This document shows positions 38,182 through 45,439 of a stretch of 64,000 nucleotides of DNA, piece after piece. Under the pieces are notes generated by a model. The model made no database searches. It saw only the letters and a list, made by a program, of their open reading frames with translations, and had not been told where the DNA came from. A program made the translations under genes and the position numbers. The DNA is from Bin87 sp965222895 (lineage in GTDB: Bacteria; Chloroflexota; Dehalococcoidia; Lucifugimonadales; UBA3495): the NCBI GenBank assembly GCA_965222895.1, contig CBDCVB010000002.1, positions 2,108,001 to 2,172,000 on the forward strand. The letters are read 5' to 3'. The number at the start of each line of letters is the position of its first letter. The first letter of the stretch is position 1.

Positions 38182-39384
38182 CTAACGCGCTTTCAGCAAT
38201 ACGGCCACCCGGTCCAGTATCCGGTGGCCCACCTCATACTTGGTGAGCAACGGCAATCGCTCGACCGCCAGCTCCCGGTCAATCAGCACTACCCGGTTCG
38301 TGTCCACGCCGAACCCGCTGCCCTCTTCCGTAATGTCATTGGCGACAATCAGATCGAGTTCCTTGCGACGCACTTTATCGGCGGCGTTGGTCTCCAGATT
38401 TTCGCTCTCGGCGGAAAAACCGACCCGCACAAAATCGCCCCGCGCCGTAGCCAGTATGTCGGTGGTTTTGTCCAGTTCGATGGTCAGCTCGTCGGCAGCA
38501 GTCTTTTTGATTTTCTGCTCGGCGGCAACCGAAGGACGGTAGTCAGCGACCGCCGCCGCCATTATCAGAGCGTCGGCGTGGACGGTTTCGGCCAGCACCA
38601 CATCGCACATATCCTGCGCCGACCGCACCGGCACCACCCGAATTTGCGGCGGATCCGGCAAAGCGACCGGCGCGGTTACCAGCACCACATCCGCGCCACG
38701 ATCCCGGGCTGCCTCGGCCACCGCAAAACCCATGCGCCCTGAGGAGTGGTTGGTAATGACGCGCACCGGGTCAATGGCCTCCTGCGTGCCGCCCGCGCTC
38801 ACCACCACCCTCCGGCCGGCCAAATCTCCGTGCTTGCCCAAAGCGGCGGCGATGTGCCCCAACAAGTCTGCCGGCTCCACCAGCCGGCCCATGCCCATCA
38901 GGCCGGATGCCAGGCGTCCGGGCGCCGGCCCGGTTATGAACACCCCGCGATTTCGCAACCGCGCCACGTTCTCCTGCGTCGCGGGGTGGTCGAACATATT
39001 GGCGTCCATCGCCGGAGCCACCAGCAGCGGCGCTTCTGTGGCGACTACGGTAGTGGTCAATGGGTCGTCAGCCAGCCCGGCGGCCAGCTTGGCGATGCAA
39101 TGCACCGTGGCCGGAGCAATCACCACAATGTCGGCCCAACGCGCCAGCGCAACGTGCTCCACGCTATGTTCCGAGTTGGCATCGAACGTATCGGTAATCA
39201 CGCTCCGGTGGGTCAGGCTGCGGAAGGCCAGCGGAGTAACGAACTGCGTCGCCCCGTAGCTCAATATGGTCTCAACGTGGGCCCCGGCCTGCACCAGCTT
39301 GCTCGCCAAATCCAGCGCCTTATAACACGCAATGCTGCCCGTCACGCCCAGGACTATGTTCTTGTCTGCGAGAGCGCTCTGCAT
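38182..39384 (-). CDS. coaBC: Bifunctional phosphopantothenoylcysteine decarboxylase / phosphopantothenate-cysteine ligase
   Basis: A 400-residue enzyme of coenzyme A synthesis. The N-terminal CoaC domain binds FMN (VLGVTGSIACYKALDLASKL) and has the catalytic H in SVEHVALARWAD with APAMDANMFDHPATQENVARL nearby. The C-terminal CoaB ligase domain starts at VVVSAGGTQEAIDPVRVITN and includes NHSSGRMGFAVAE and GFSAESEN, with the ligase segment NDITEEGSGFGVDTNRVV. It starts 3 bases after the coaX stop, so the two consecutive CoA genes form an operon. Confidence 0.95.
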   Translation of the reverse strand: MQSALADKNIVLGVTGSIACYKALDLASKLVQAGAHVETILSYGATQFVTPLAFRSLTHRSVITDTFDANSEHSVEHVALARWADIVVIAPATVHCIAKLAAGLADDPLTTTVVATEAPLLVAPAMDANMFDHPATQENVARLRNRGVFITGPAPGRLASGLMGMGRLVEPADLLGHIAAALGKHGDLAGRRVVVSAGGTQEAIDPVRVITNHSSGRMGFAVAEAARDRGADVVLVTAPVALPDPPQIRVVPVRSAQDMCDVVLAETVHADALIMAAAVADYRPSVAAEQKIKKTAADELTIELDKTTDILATARGDFVRVGFSAESENLETNAADKVRRKELDLIVANDITEEGSGFGVDTNRVVLIDRELAVERLPLLTKYEVGHRILDRVAVLLKAR

Positions 39385-39387
39385 CGT

Positions 39388-40230
39388 CTAATCCTTCACG
39401 GCGCCGCCCGCAGCTGGCGGTTGTGCGCCGGTCTGCCGCGTGTTTTTTCGATAGATGATGTCCAGCCCAACCAGCGTCAGTTCCCGGTTGATGTCATCGA
39501 ATATCGGCGCATGTTCGGCGATTACCGTTACCAGTCCGCCAGTACCAACCACCTTGGCGTCCTGCCCAATTTCAGCCCTGAACCGCTCCACCATGGTGGT
39601 AACCAGGCCAGCGTAACCCAAAACGATGCCGGATTGCAGGGCAGCGGTCGTATTCCTACCCACCGCCAGCTCCGGCGCAATCAGTTCCACCCGCCGCAAT
39701 TGCGATGTGTTGTAGTACAGCGCGTCCGCCGACAGGTTAATCCCCGGCGCAATCGCTCCACCCAGGTATTCACGGTCGCGGGACACCGCGTCGAAAACGG
39801 TTGCAGTCCCCAAATCCACCACCACCACCGGTGCGCCATACAGCGCCACCGCCGCCACCGCGTCCACGATGCGGTCGGCGCCCACGTCCCTCGGGTTGTC
39901 GTAGCGAATCGGCATCCCCAGGTCAATCTGAGACGACACCAGCAGGGGCGACACGCCGAAAAAATTCCGGCATACCTCTTCAAACATCCCGGTCAGCGGC
40001 GGTACCACGGAGCAGATGCACGCCGCGCTGATGTCGTCGGTGACAATCCCGCGAAATTCCAGCAGGCTCTTCAACAATATCCCGTATTCGTCGGCCAGGC
40101 GGCGGGAGTCGGTCGCAACCCGCAACGTAGTTTGCAGTCGAGCCGCGGGGTTTTCGCCATCGCGGTCGGTCCCGTCGCGAAACACGCCAATGGTAACCGC
40201 GGTGTTGCCGATGTCGATGGTAAGCAGCAT
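39388..40230 (-). CDS. coaX: Type III pantothenate kinase
   Basis: First enzyme of CoA synthesis, a 280-residue ASKHA-fold kinase. It has MLLTIDIGNTAVTIGVF with the phosphate-binding turn, NPRDVGADRIVDAVAA, and VVVDLGTATVFDAVS, typical of CoaX (type III), which is insensitive to CoA feedback and needs potassium. The ATG at 40230 is preferred to that at 40260 because the protein then starts at MLLTIDIGN, as in homologues. The C-terminus carries a short extra Gln-Pro-Ala tail. In operon with coaBC. Confidence 0.94.
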   Translation of the reverse strand: MLLTIDIGNTAVTIGVFRDGTDRDGENPAARLQTTLRVATDSRRLADEYGILLKSLLEFRGIVTDDISAACICSVVPPLTGMFEEVCRNFFGVSPLLVSSQIDLGMPIRYDNPRDVGADRIVDAVAAVALYGAPVVVVDLGTATVFDAVSRDREYLGGAIAPGINLSADALYYNTSQLRRVELIAPELAVGRNTTAALQSGIVLGYAGLVTTMVERFRAEIGQDAKVVGTGGLVTVIAEHAPIFDDINRELTLVGLDIIYRKNTRQTGAQPPAAGGAVKD

Positions 40231-40277
40231 GATACCCGTTGTGTGATAGGGGAGTGTCAAGTTGGGATTATGCCGGC

Positions 40278-40306
40278 ATTATACGGGGTGCCCTAACCGG
40301 CGGCAA
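40278..40306 (-). promoter_or_regulatory. Promoter of coaX-coaBC
   Basis: On the minus strand, TTGCCG (40306-40301), 17 bases, then TATAAT (40283-40278). Leader of about 45 bases. Confidence 0.55.
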
Positions 40307-40406
40307 TTAGCCCCGATGCGAGGGTATACTCACCTCACTTGCCGGCTCGGTGCATCCGGTTCAAACCGTTTCCCAGTCCTACAAATACGCAAAGAGGATG
40401 GCTTTC

Positions 40407-41495
40407 ATGCGCATCGACAGCGTCTCAATAGAGGTCCTGGAAACCCCGGTATCGCTGGAATACACCGCCGCCGGCCACGATGTCGCCAGCAACTGGCACG
40501 TGCTGGCCCGCCTTCGCACCGATGACGGCGTGGAAGGTGTCGGCTGGGTGGTTGCCAACCGCGGCAGCCTGGTGCGGGCGATGGCCTCCGCTGCCGTTGA
40601 ACTGGGCGACCTCCTGGTTGGTCTGGATGTTCTCGACCATGAAGCCGCCTACCTCCGCATGACCCGTGCCGCCAACTGGGTCGGCCCCGGCGGGATGGCA
40701 ACCATGGCGATGTCTGCCGTGGACATCGCCCAGTGGGACGCCGCCGGCAAAACCCTGGGCGTCCCCTTGTTCCAACTCCTGGGGGCCGCGTCCGACCGTG
40801 TGCCCGCCTACGCCAGTGACGGCCTGTGGTACAGCATGCCCATCGAAGATTTGCAAAACTCGGCCCGCGCTCACGTGGACGCCGGGTACGACAAAATCAA
40901 GCTGCGCCTGGGCGCCGGCGGCAGCCCAGACGCCGAGGCAGCCCGGGTGCGTGCCGTTCGGGATGCGGTGGGCCCCCACGTCGGCATCATGGTGGACGGG
41001 ACCGAGAGTTGGGACGAAGCACAGGCGTCGGCCACCGGACGCGCTCTGCAAGAAGCTGGCATCATCTGGCTGGAAGACCCAGTTAACCATCAGCGCATCG
41101 ACGGCCTGGCCCGCCTGTCTCAATCGCTGGACGTTACGATCGCCGCCGGTGAACGGCTGTACGGTTTAGACCCCTTCCGGCGCACGCTGGAGGCACGGGC
41201 GGTGGATGTCGCAATCATCGACGTTGCGCGCGCCGGGGGCATCACGCCCTGGATGAAAATTGCGGCGTTGGCCGAATCCCACGGCATCCCCGTCGCCGGC
41301 CACGTCGTTCCGGAGGTGCACACCCACCTGCTGGCCGCAATCCCCAATTCGTCCCTCGTGGAATTTATGCCCCGCTCAGAACCCATCTTCACCAACCGCC
41401 TCGAATTGCAGAACGGATGCCTCCTCGCTCCCACGGCGCCCGGCCTGGGGGTCGAACTCGACGAAGCTGCGTGCAGTCGCTACCGGGTACAGTAG
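40407..41495 (+). CDS. Enolase-superfamily (mandelate racemase/muconate lactonizing-like) enzyme
   Basis: A 362-residue TIM-barrel acid-sugar dehydratase/racemase-type enzyme. The capping domain is N-terminal. The barrel has the KxK base motif (YDKIKLRLG), a first metal ligand in IMVDGTESWD, the EDPV second ligand, AGERLYG, DVARAGGI and the HVVPEVHTHLL segment with the late histidines of the mandelate racemase subgroup. The ATG at 40407 is preferred because GAGG lies 9 bases upstream; earlier ATGs at 40350 and 40398 are possible. A TATACT box is at 40325-40330. The specific substrate cannot be told. Confidence 0.87.
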   Translation: MRIDSVSIEVLETPVSLEYTAAGHDVASNWHVLARLRTDDGVEGVGWVVANRGSLVRAMASAAVELGDLLVGLDVLDHEAAYLRMTRAANWVGPGGMATMAMSAVDIAQWDAAGKTLGVPLFQLLGAASDRVPAYASDGLWYSMPIEDLQNSARAHVDAGYDKIKLRLGAGGSPDAEAARVRAVRDAVGPHVGIMVDGTESWDEAQASATGRALQEAGIIWLEDPVNHQRIDGLARLSQSLDVTIAAGERLYGLDPFRRTLEARAVDVAIIDVARAGGITPWMKIAALAESHGIPVAGHVVPEVHTHLLAAIPNSSLVEFMPRSEPIFTNRLELQNGCLLAPTAPGLGVELDEAACSRYRVQ

Positions 41496-41516
41496 CCCCT
41501 CGTTAGACCAATCAAT

Positions 41517-41548
41517 ATCCTGTTTATCCTGTTTATCCATGTAAAAGA
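41517..41548 (+). repeat. Single copy of the 'ATCCTGTxxATCCTG' dispersed repeat
   Basis: ATCCTGTTTATCCTGTTTAT followed by CCATGTAAAA. It matches the unit repeated in tandem at 51818-51990 with a few changes. Confidence 0.7.
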
Positions 41549-41560
41549 ATACCCCGGCTA

Positions 41561-41569
41561 TGCTAAACT
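41561..41569 (+). promoter_or_regulatory. Extended -10 box upstream of the pentapeptide-TIR gene
   Basis: TGCTAAACT, about 31 bases before the ATG at 41600. Confidence 0.4.
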
Positions 41570-41599
41570 CGGCATCTACAACCTATTGGAGGCTTGATT

Positions 41600-42883
41600 A
41601 TGGCCGACATCGAACTGGTTCAGATTGTGAAACGTGGGCGCGACGCCGTGGCCGAGTGGCGAGAAGCAAACCCGAATCGTTTGATGGATTTGAACGCAGG
41701 TTACATGAGCCACGCCCGTATGCCAATGGTGGACCTGCGCGGCGCCGACATGAGGAACGCCGATTTCATGGGCGCCATGATTCGTCGCGGCGACCTTTCT
41801 GGCAGCTACCTCAACGACGCCCACTTTTATCGGGCCGACTTGCGCGAGGCCAACCTCAGTCGCTCCCTGGCCCCCGGCGCCAACCTGCGCGGAGCCGACC
41901 TCCGTAGCGCCAATCTCTCCGGCATCAATATGGATCGGGCCACCTTGTCTGAGGCCAACCTTGCCGGCGCCAACCTGACCAACGCCAACCTGGACCGGGC
42001 CAACCTGGACCGGGCCAACCTCACCGGCGCCAACCTCACCGGCGCCAGCTTCAACGGCGCCAACCTGTCGCGCACCAATCTGTCCGGCGCCACCCTCAGC
42101 CAGGCCGATTTCTACGAGGCTGTCCTCAACGACGCGGGCGCCGACCAGGCCGATTTTCATGATTGCATCATCGGTTACACCGTGTTCCAAAACTGCGCGC
42201 TGAACACCGCCATCGGCCTGGACAGCATCCGCCACGATGCCCCCAGCACCATTGGACTGGACACCCTCCTGCGCTCCGGCGGGGCGCTGCCCGAATCGTT
42301 CTTCATCGGGTCAGGGTTGCCCGCTTTCGTCGCCGGTTTCCAGGACACGGTAGTCGGCAACACCATCTCCACCGGCGAGGTGCATATATCCTGCGCCAAT
42401 TCCGACATCGCGTTTGGACGCCAGCTGGAACAAAACCTGCGCGCCCAGGGTATACGCAGTTGGGTGTTCGCAGAAGGTTTCCGGGGCAACCCTCTGGTTG
42501 ACCGCCGCGCCACCTCCGGCGAAGAAGAAATTGAGCGCTGGGTGCGCCATTACGACCGCCTGATTGTCGTTTGCACTGCCGCTGGCATCGACAGCGAAAC
42601 CGTCCGCAACGACATCACCGCTGCCCGAGAATCCGGCAAAACGTCGGATCAGTGGACAATGTTCCTGGTCGATGCCGACGGCATCATGGCCGGGGGACGT
42701 AACCGCAATGCCCGTCTGCTGGCGGAAGACAATCGCGTATTTGACCTCACCGGCCAATCGGACGACAGCGAAACATACCAGTCCGCTCTGGCCGACCTTG
42801 TGGCCAACCTGCGGGAAGACCGGCCAAACAGCGCCGGCGCTCCCCCACGTCGCACCGTCGATCCCAAATCCCTGCAACTCTAA
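41600..42883 (+). CDS. Pentapeptide-repeat protein with C-terminal TIR-like domain
   Basis: A 427-residue cytoplasmic protein. Residues 44-185 are about 28 pentapeptide units of the A(D/N)Lxx type (for example ADLREANL, ANLTGANL), a right-handed beta helix. Residues 210-260 are a linker with GLDTLLRSGGALPESFFIGS. Residues 260-345 are TIR-like: VHISCANSDIAFGRQLEQNL, SWVF, YDRLIVVCTAAGIDSETVRN-DITAARE. TIR NADases have a catalytic Glu in the last helix (SxWVxxE); here that place is Asp338 (VRND). The ATG at 41600 follows GGAGG. Pentapeptide-TIR architectures exist in other bacteria. Function is unknown: it could be signalling, NAD cleavage or scaffold. Confidence 0.8.
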   Translation: MADIELVQIVKRGRDAVAEWREANPNRLMDLNAGYMSHARMPMVDLRGADMRNADFMGAMIRRGDLSGSYLNDAHFYRADLREANLSRSLAPGANLRGADLRSANLSGINMDRATLSEANLAGANLTNANLDRANLDRANLTGANLTGASFNGANLSRTNLSGATLSQADFYEAVLNDAGADQADFHDCIIGYTVFQNCALNTAIGLDSIRHDAPSTIGLDTLLRSGGALPESFFIGSGLPAFVAGFQDTVVGNTISTGEVHISCANSDIAFGRQLEQNLRAQGIRSWVFAEGFRGNPLVDRRATSGEEEIERWVRHYDRLIVVCTAAGIDSETVRNDITAARESGKTSDQWTMFLVDADGIMAGGRNRNARLLAEDNRVFDLTGQSDDSETYQSALADLVANLREDRPNSAGAPPRRTVDPKSLQL

Positions 42884-42912
42884 ATCCCGCGAAACACTCC
42901 AAACCCCAAGGG

Positions 42913-42941
42913 GGGCGGCACATTAGCCGCCCTCTCTTTTT
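42913..42941 (+). terminator. Intrinsic terminator of the pentapeptide-TIR gene
   Basis: GGGCGGC (42913-42919) pairs with GCCGCCC (42926-42932) across ACATTA, followed by TCTCTTTTT. Confidence 0.85.
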
Positions 42942-42973
42942 GACCCGATTCGGTCCAACAGTGCAACAAAACA

Positions 42974-43000
42974 GGGGGAAGGTGAAAACCTTCCCCCTTT
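42974..43000. terminator. Bidirectional terminator hairpin
   Basis: GGGGGAAGG (42974-42982) pairs with CCTTCCCCC (42989-42997), loop TGAAAA, with TTT on the plus side and TGTTTTGTTG on the minus side. It can end the gene at 43043 in the minus direction. Confidence 0.7.
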
Positions 43001-43042
43001 GAGTCCGTTCCGAAGAACCGACCGATTCAGTAGGCTACATTT

Positions 43043-44317
43043 TTAGATGTAGTCTTCTTCCTCGTACATCATGTCGACGTTGTCGGTGCTCTGGTTCAGG
43101 CCGCGGACGACGTGCGAGCGGAATTCAGCAAGCATTTCATCGCTAACGTCGTTACCGTTCGAGCGGGCGGCGTCCTTCAACTGGTCGAAGGCCCAATCGC
43201 CGGTGTCGCCGTGCGGCATGTCGAAGAAGCCGGGCTCGAAGACCGGGAGCTCGCCGGGGCCGAAGTAGCCCTTGCCCTCGATGTTGTAACCTTCGAGGTC
43301 ATGGGTGCCCTTGCCCAACACCTGTCCGGTGGCGGCATAATGCTCCATGGTGGCCTTCATGCCGTACTTCTGGATGGGGCAGACCTTCATGCACACGCCA
43401 CAACCGAGGTAGCGGGCCATGACCGGCCGACAGCGCTTGAAGTACAGCTTGTTCTTCTCGATTCCACGCCACCAGATCTTGTCGCGCATCAGGGCGCGGC
43501 CCGGGCAGCGGTTCACGCACACCTGACAAACCTGACAGAAGGCATGAATGCCGTAGTCAACGGGCTCGTCGTAGGTGACGCTGGCGTCGGTGGTAATCAT
43601 CATGATGCGGCAGCGGGAGCCGACGTGCGGGGTCAGCAGGTAGCCACAGGCACCCAGGGAACCCAGGCCAGCCGCTACGAACATGGGAATGTAGGGGCCG
43701 GTGTTGTCGTTGGGGCTGTGAACCTGGGCGCGATAGCCCAAGCCGCGAATGAAGTTGCCCAGCTCCAGGCCGGCCGCGCCTTCGGTGCGGTACGTGCTGG
43801 AGTGAACGATCTCAGCGTCGATGCTGGGGATCGTCTGGGTCGGCTCGAAGTCCTGCTCGTAGGCCAGGCAAACGACGTGGGGGAATTTCACCCAGTCTTT
43901 TTTGCTCTGATACACGTAGCGGATGTCGAACGCGGTGATGCCGACTTCGATGAAGCCGAGCTCGCGGGCCTTCTGCTTGATGACTTCGGACACGTCATCG
44001 CCACTGGCCTCGGTTGTGGGATCCAGCTCGCCGGTGAGACGGGCGGCCATAACCAGGTTCCGATTCAGCTTGTCATGCTCCTTGCGGATCTCACGCATCT
44101 CGGCGTGCTGGTCGCGCAAAGTATTGGCCCAGTCCCGGGATGCGCGCTCGGTGATATTCATGGTCTCAACCGGATACTCGCGAGAGTACCAGTCAACCTC
44201 GCGCTGATTCATGGGGATACCAGGAGTCGTCTCCAACTCTTCCGGTACGGGAATAGTTACGGATGCGTCGCCCAGATACCTGCCTGGACGCCTTACCTCG
44301 TGACCAATCTTGAGCAT
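43043..44317 (-). CDS. Reductive-dehalogenase-like iron-sulfur protein (paralog 1)
   Basis: A 424-residue protein like the catalytic part of RdhA. It lacks a twin-arginine signal peptide and a membrane anchor gene, so it is probably cytoplasmic like the NpRdhA-type group. The C-terminal half has the two [4Fe-4S] motifs CQVCQVCVNRCP (C261, C264, C267, C271) and C295 with CGVCMKVCP (C306, C309, C313). The middle part, AGLELGNFIRGLGYRAQ and VAAGLGSLGACGYLLTP, matches the corrinoid-binding region of the family. Dehalogenase activity is inferred, and epoxyqueuosine reductase-type alternatives are less likely. A strong promoter and an AGGAGGAGG site precede the ATG. It has a close paralog at 47631. 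Confidence 0.8.
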   Translation of the reverse strand: MLKIGHEVRRPGRYLGDASVTIPVPEELETTPGIPMNQREVDWYSREYPVETMNITERASRDWANTLRDQHAEMREIRKEHDKLNRNLVMAARLTGELDPTTEASGDDVSEVIKQKARELGFIEVGITAFDIRYVYQSKKDWVKFPHVVCLAYEQDFEPTQTIPSIDAEIVHSSTYRTEGAAGLELGNFIRGLGYRAQVHSPNDNTGPYIPMFVAAGLGSLGACGYLLTPHVGSRCRIMMITTDASVTYDEPVDYGIHAFCQVCQVCVNRCPGRALMRDKIWWRGIEKNKLYFKRCRPVMARYLGCGVCMKVCPIQKYGMKATMEHYAATGQVLGKGTHDLEGYNIEGKGYFGPGELPVFEPGFFDMPHGDTGDWAFDQLKDAARSNGNDVSDEMLAEFRSHVVRGLNQSTDNVDMMYEEEDYI

Positions 44318-44364
44318 ATCCTCCTCCTTTTAGTTGGACTGCGTAGATACGTCAAATTTCAATA

Positions 44365-44393
44365 AAGATACCGGCCCCTCCAGTTGTTGTCAA
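44365..44393 (-). promoter_or_regulatory. Promoter of reductive-dehalogenase-like gene 1
   Basis: On the minus strand, TTGACA (44393-44388), 17 bases, then TATCTT (44370-44365). Leader of about 40 bases carrying AGGAGGAGG. Confidence 0.7.
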
Positions 44394-44560
44394 TACTTCC
44401 GGCGCAAAACAATCATATTCCTTGGCATGATGATGATTATAGTCGAGGCTGTGTATACACACTTTTTGACGCAACCCGCTACACTCGTGGCCTTAACCAA
44501 CGTACCCGTCAATGGCATTTCCCAACCCCCCCCCCAGCCCCTCCAGCGGCTCGTCAGATT

Positions 44561-45134
44561 CTACCGGACAATGCTCATCCGCATCGAATTGCGGAACCCC
44601 CAGAGGCTGAAAACGCAGCACCCATTCGGTACGAATCACCGGCGAGACGGGCCTGCTGAAACAGCGCATCCGCGTCGAATCCTCCGGATAAATTCAGCCA
44701 GAAAAAACTGCCACCCGGTTCGGTGCAGTTAATTTCGTCGGCCAGCGTCAAGCGCAACGCATTGGACACTGCATCCATCCGCTGGCCGTAGACTTGCCGC
44801 AGATTGACGATGTTTTCCCCTAACAAACCGAACTCCAGCGTGGCCGCCAGGTCCACCACCCGCAAAGCCCCGGCAATCGGAAACAGCGTCGCCGGGTCAA
44901 CATTACCGCCGTATGCATCCTGAGTCGACAGGAACCCGGCCAGCCTTCCAGGAACGGCCCGGACCCTTGCGCCGCGCCATATTGCAGCGGCACCGCAGCC
45001 GGCTGGCTCAACATCCGGTGCGCCCCCGACGCCAGGGCTACCGTCGGATGCAAACGTGCAAATGGGTGGCCCCATCCCGGGTCAATCACTCCATCGGCAA
45101 CGTCAATCAGCACCGAAGGCAAAACATTCGTCAC
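44561..45134 (-). pseudogene. Degraded PLP-dependent aminotransferase
   Basis: Pieces of a class I/II aminotransferase in two or three frames. Near 45130-44940 the frame gives LIDVADGVIDPGWGHPFARL and AVPLQYGAAQGSG, an N-terminal aminotransferase block. From about 44930 another frame gives NVDPATLFPIAG, LRQVYGQRMDAV, EPGGSFFWLNLSGGFDADAL, and AAFSASGG, the C-terminal domain. The end appears to need one more frameshift near 44595 to give FRNSMRMSIVR and the TAG at 44561-44563. The middle of the gene, with the PLP lysine, is deleted. It has no function as it stands. Confidence 0.72.
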
Positions 45135-45439
45135 AACGCAATCGACGGCGGCGCATTCCTACCGCAGCACCCGCATTGTCAATCAACCAGCCGCGTTGAA
45201 GGCCGTTCGATAGGCCACCCCAATATTTCCCCCGCACACCGTGAACTCCTCGAAGGATAGTCTTGAGCTCGTCGCAGAACCACCCAACACATTCTCCGTT
45301 CATCCTGAGCTTGTCAAAGGACCATCCAAAGCCCATCAGAAGGCCGTTGATGTTCCCAAAACCCGGCTCCCGGCACTCAAGCCAAAGCCAACCACCGCCA
45401 GCCTGGAATATACGGCGGCTTCGATCCCTCCGGATTCGT
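45135..45439. other. Intergenic stretch with a dispersed-repeat core
   Basis: No gene seen. It contains TCATCCTGAGC followed by TTGTCAAAGGA at 45300-45321, a scattered repeat also found at 50913-50934. There is no terminator. Confidence 0.5.

Noticed and set aside
41576..42235. 219-residue minus-strand frame with regular valine-glycine pattern
   Set aside because: The regularity is the antisense of the pentapeptide repeats.
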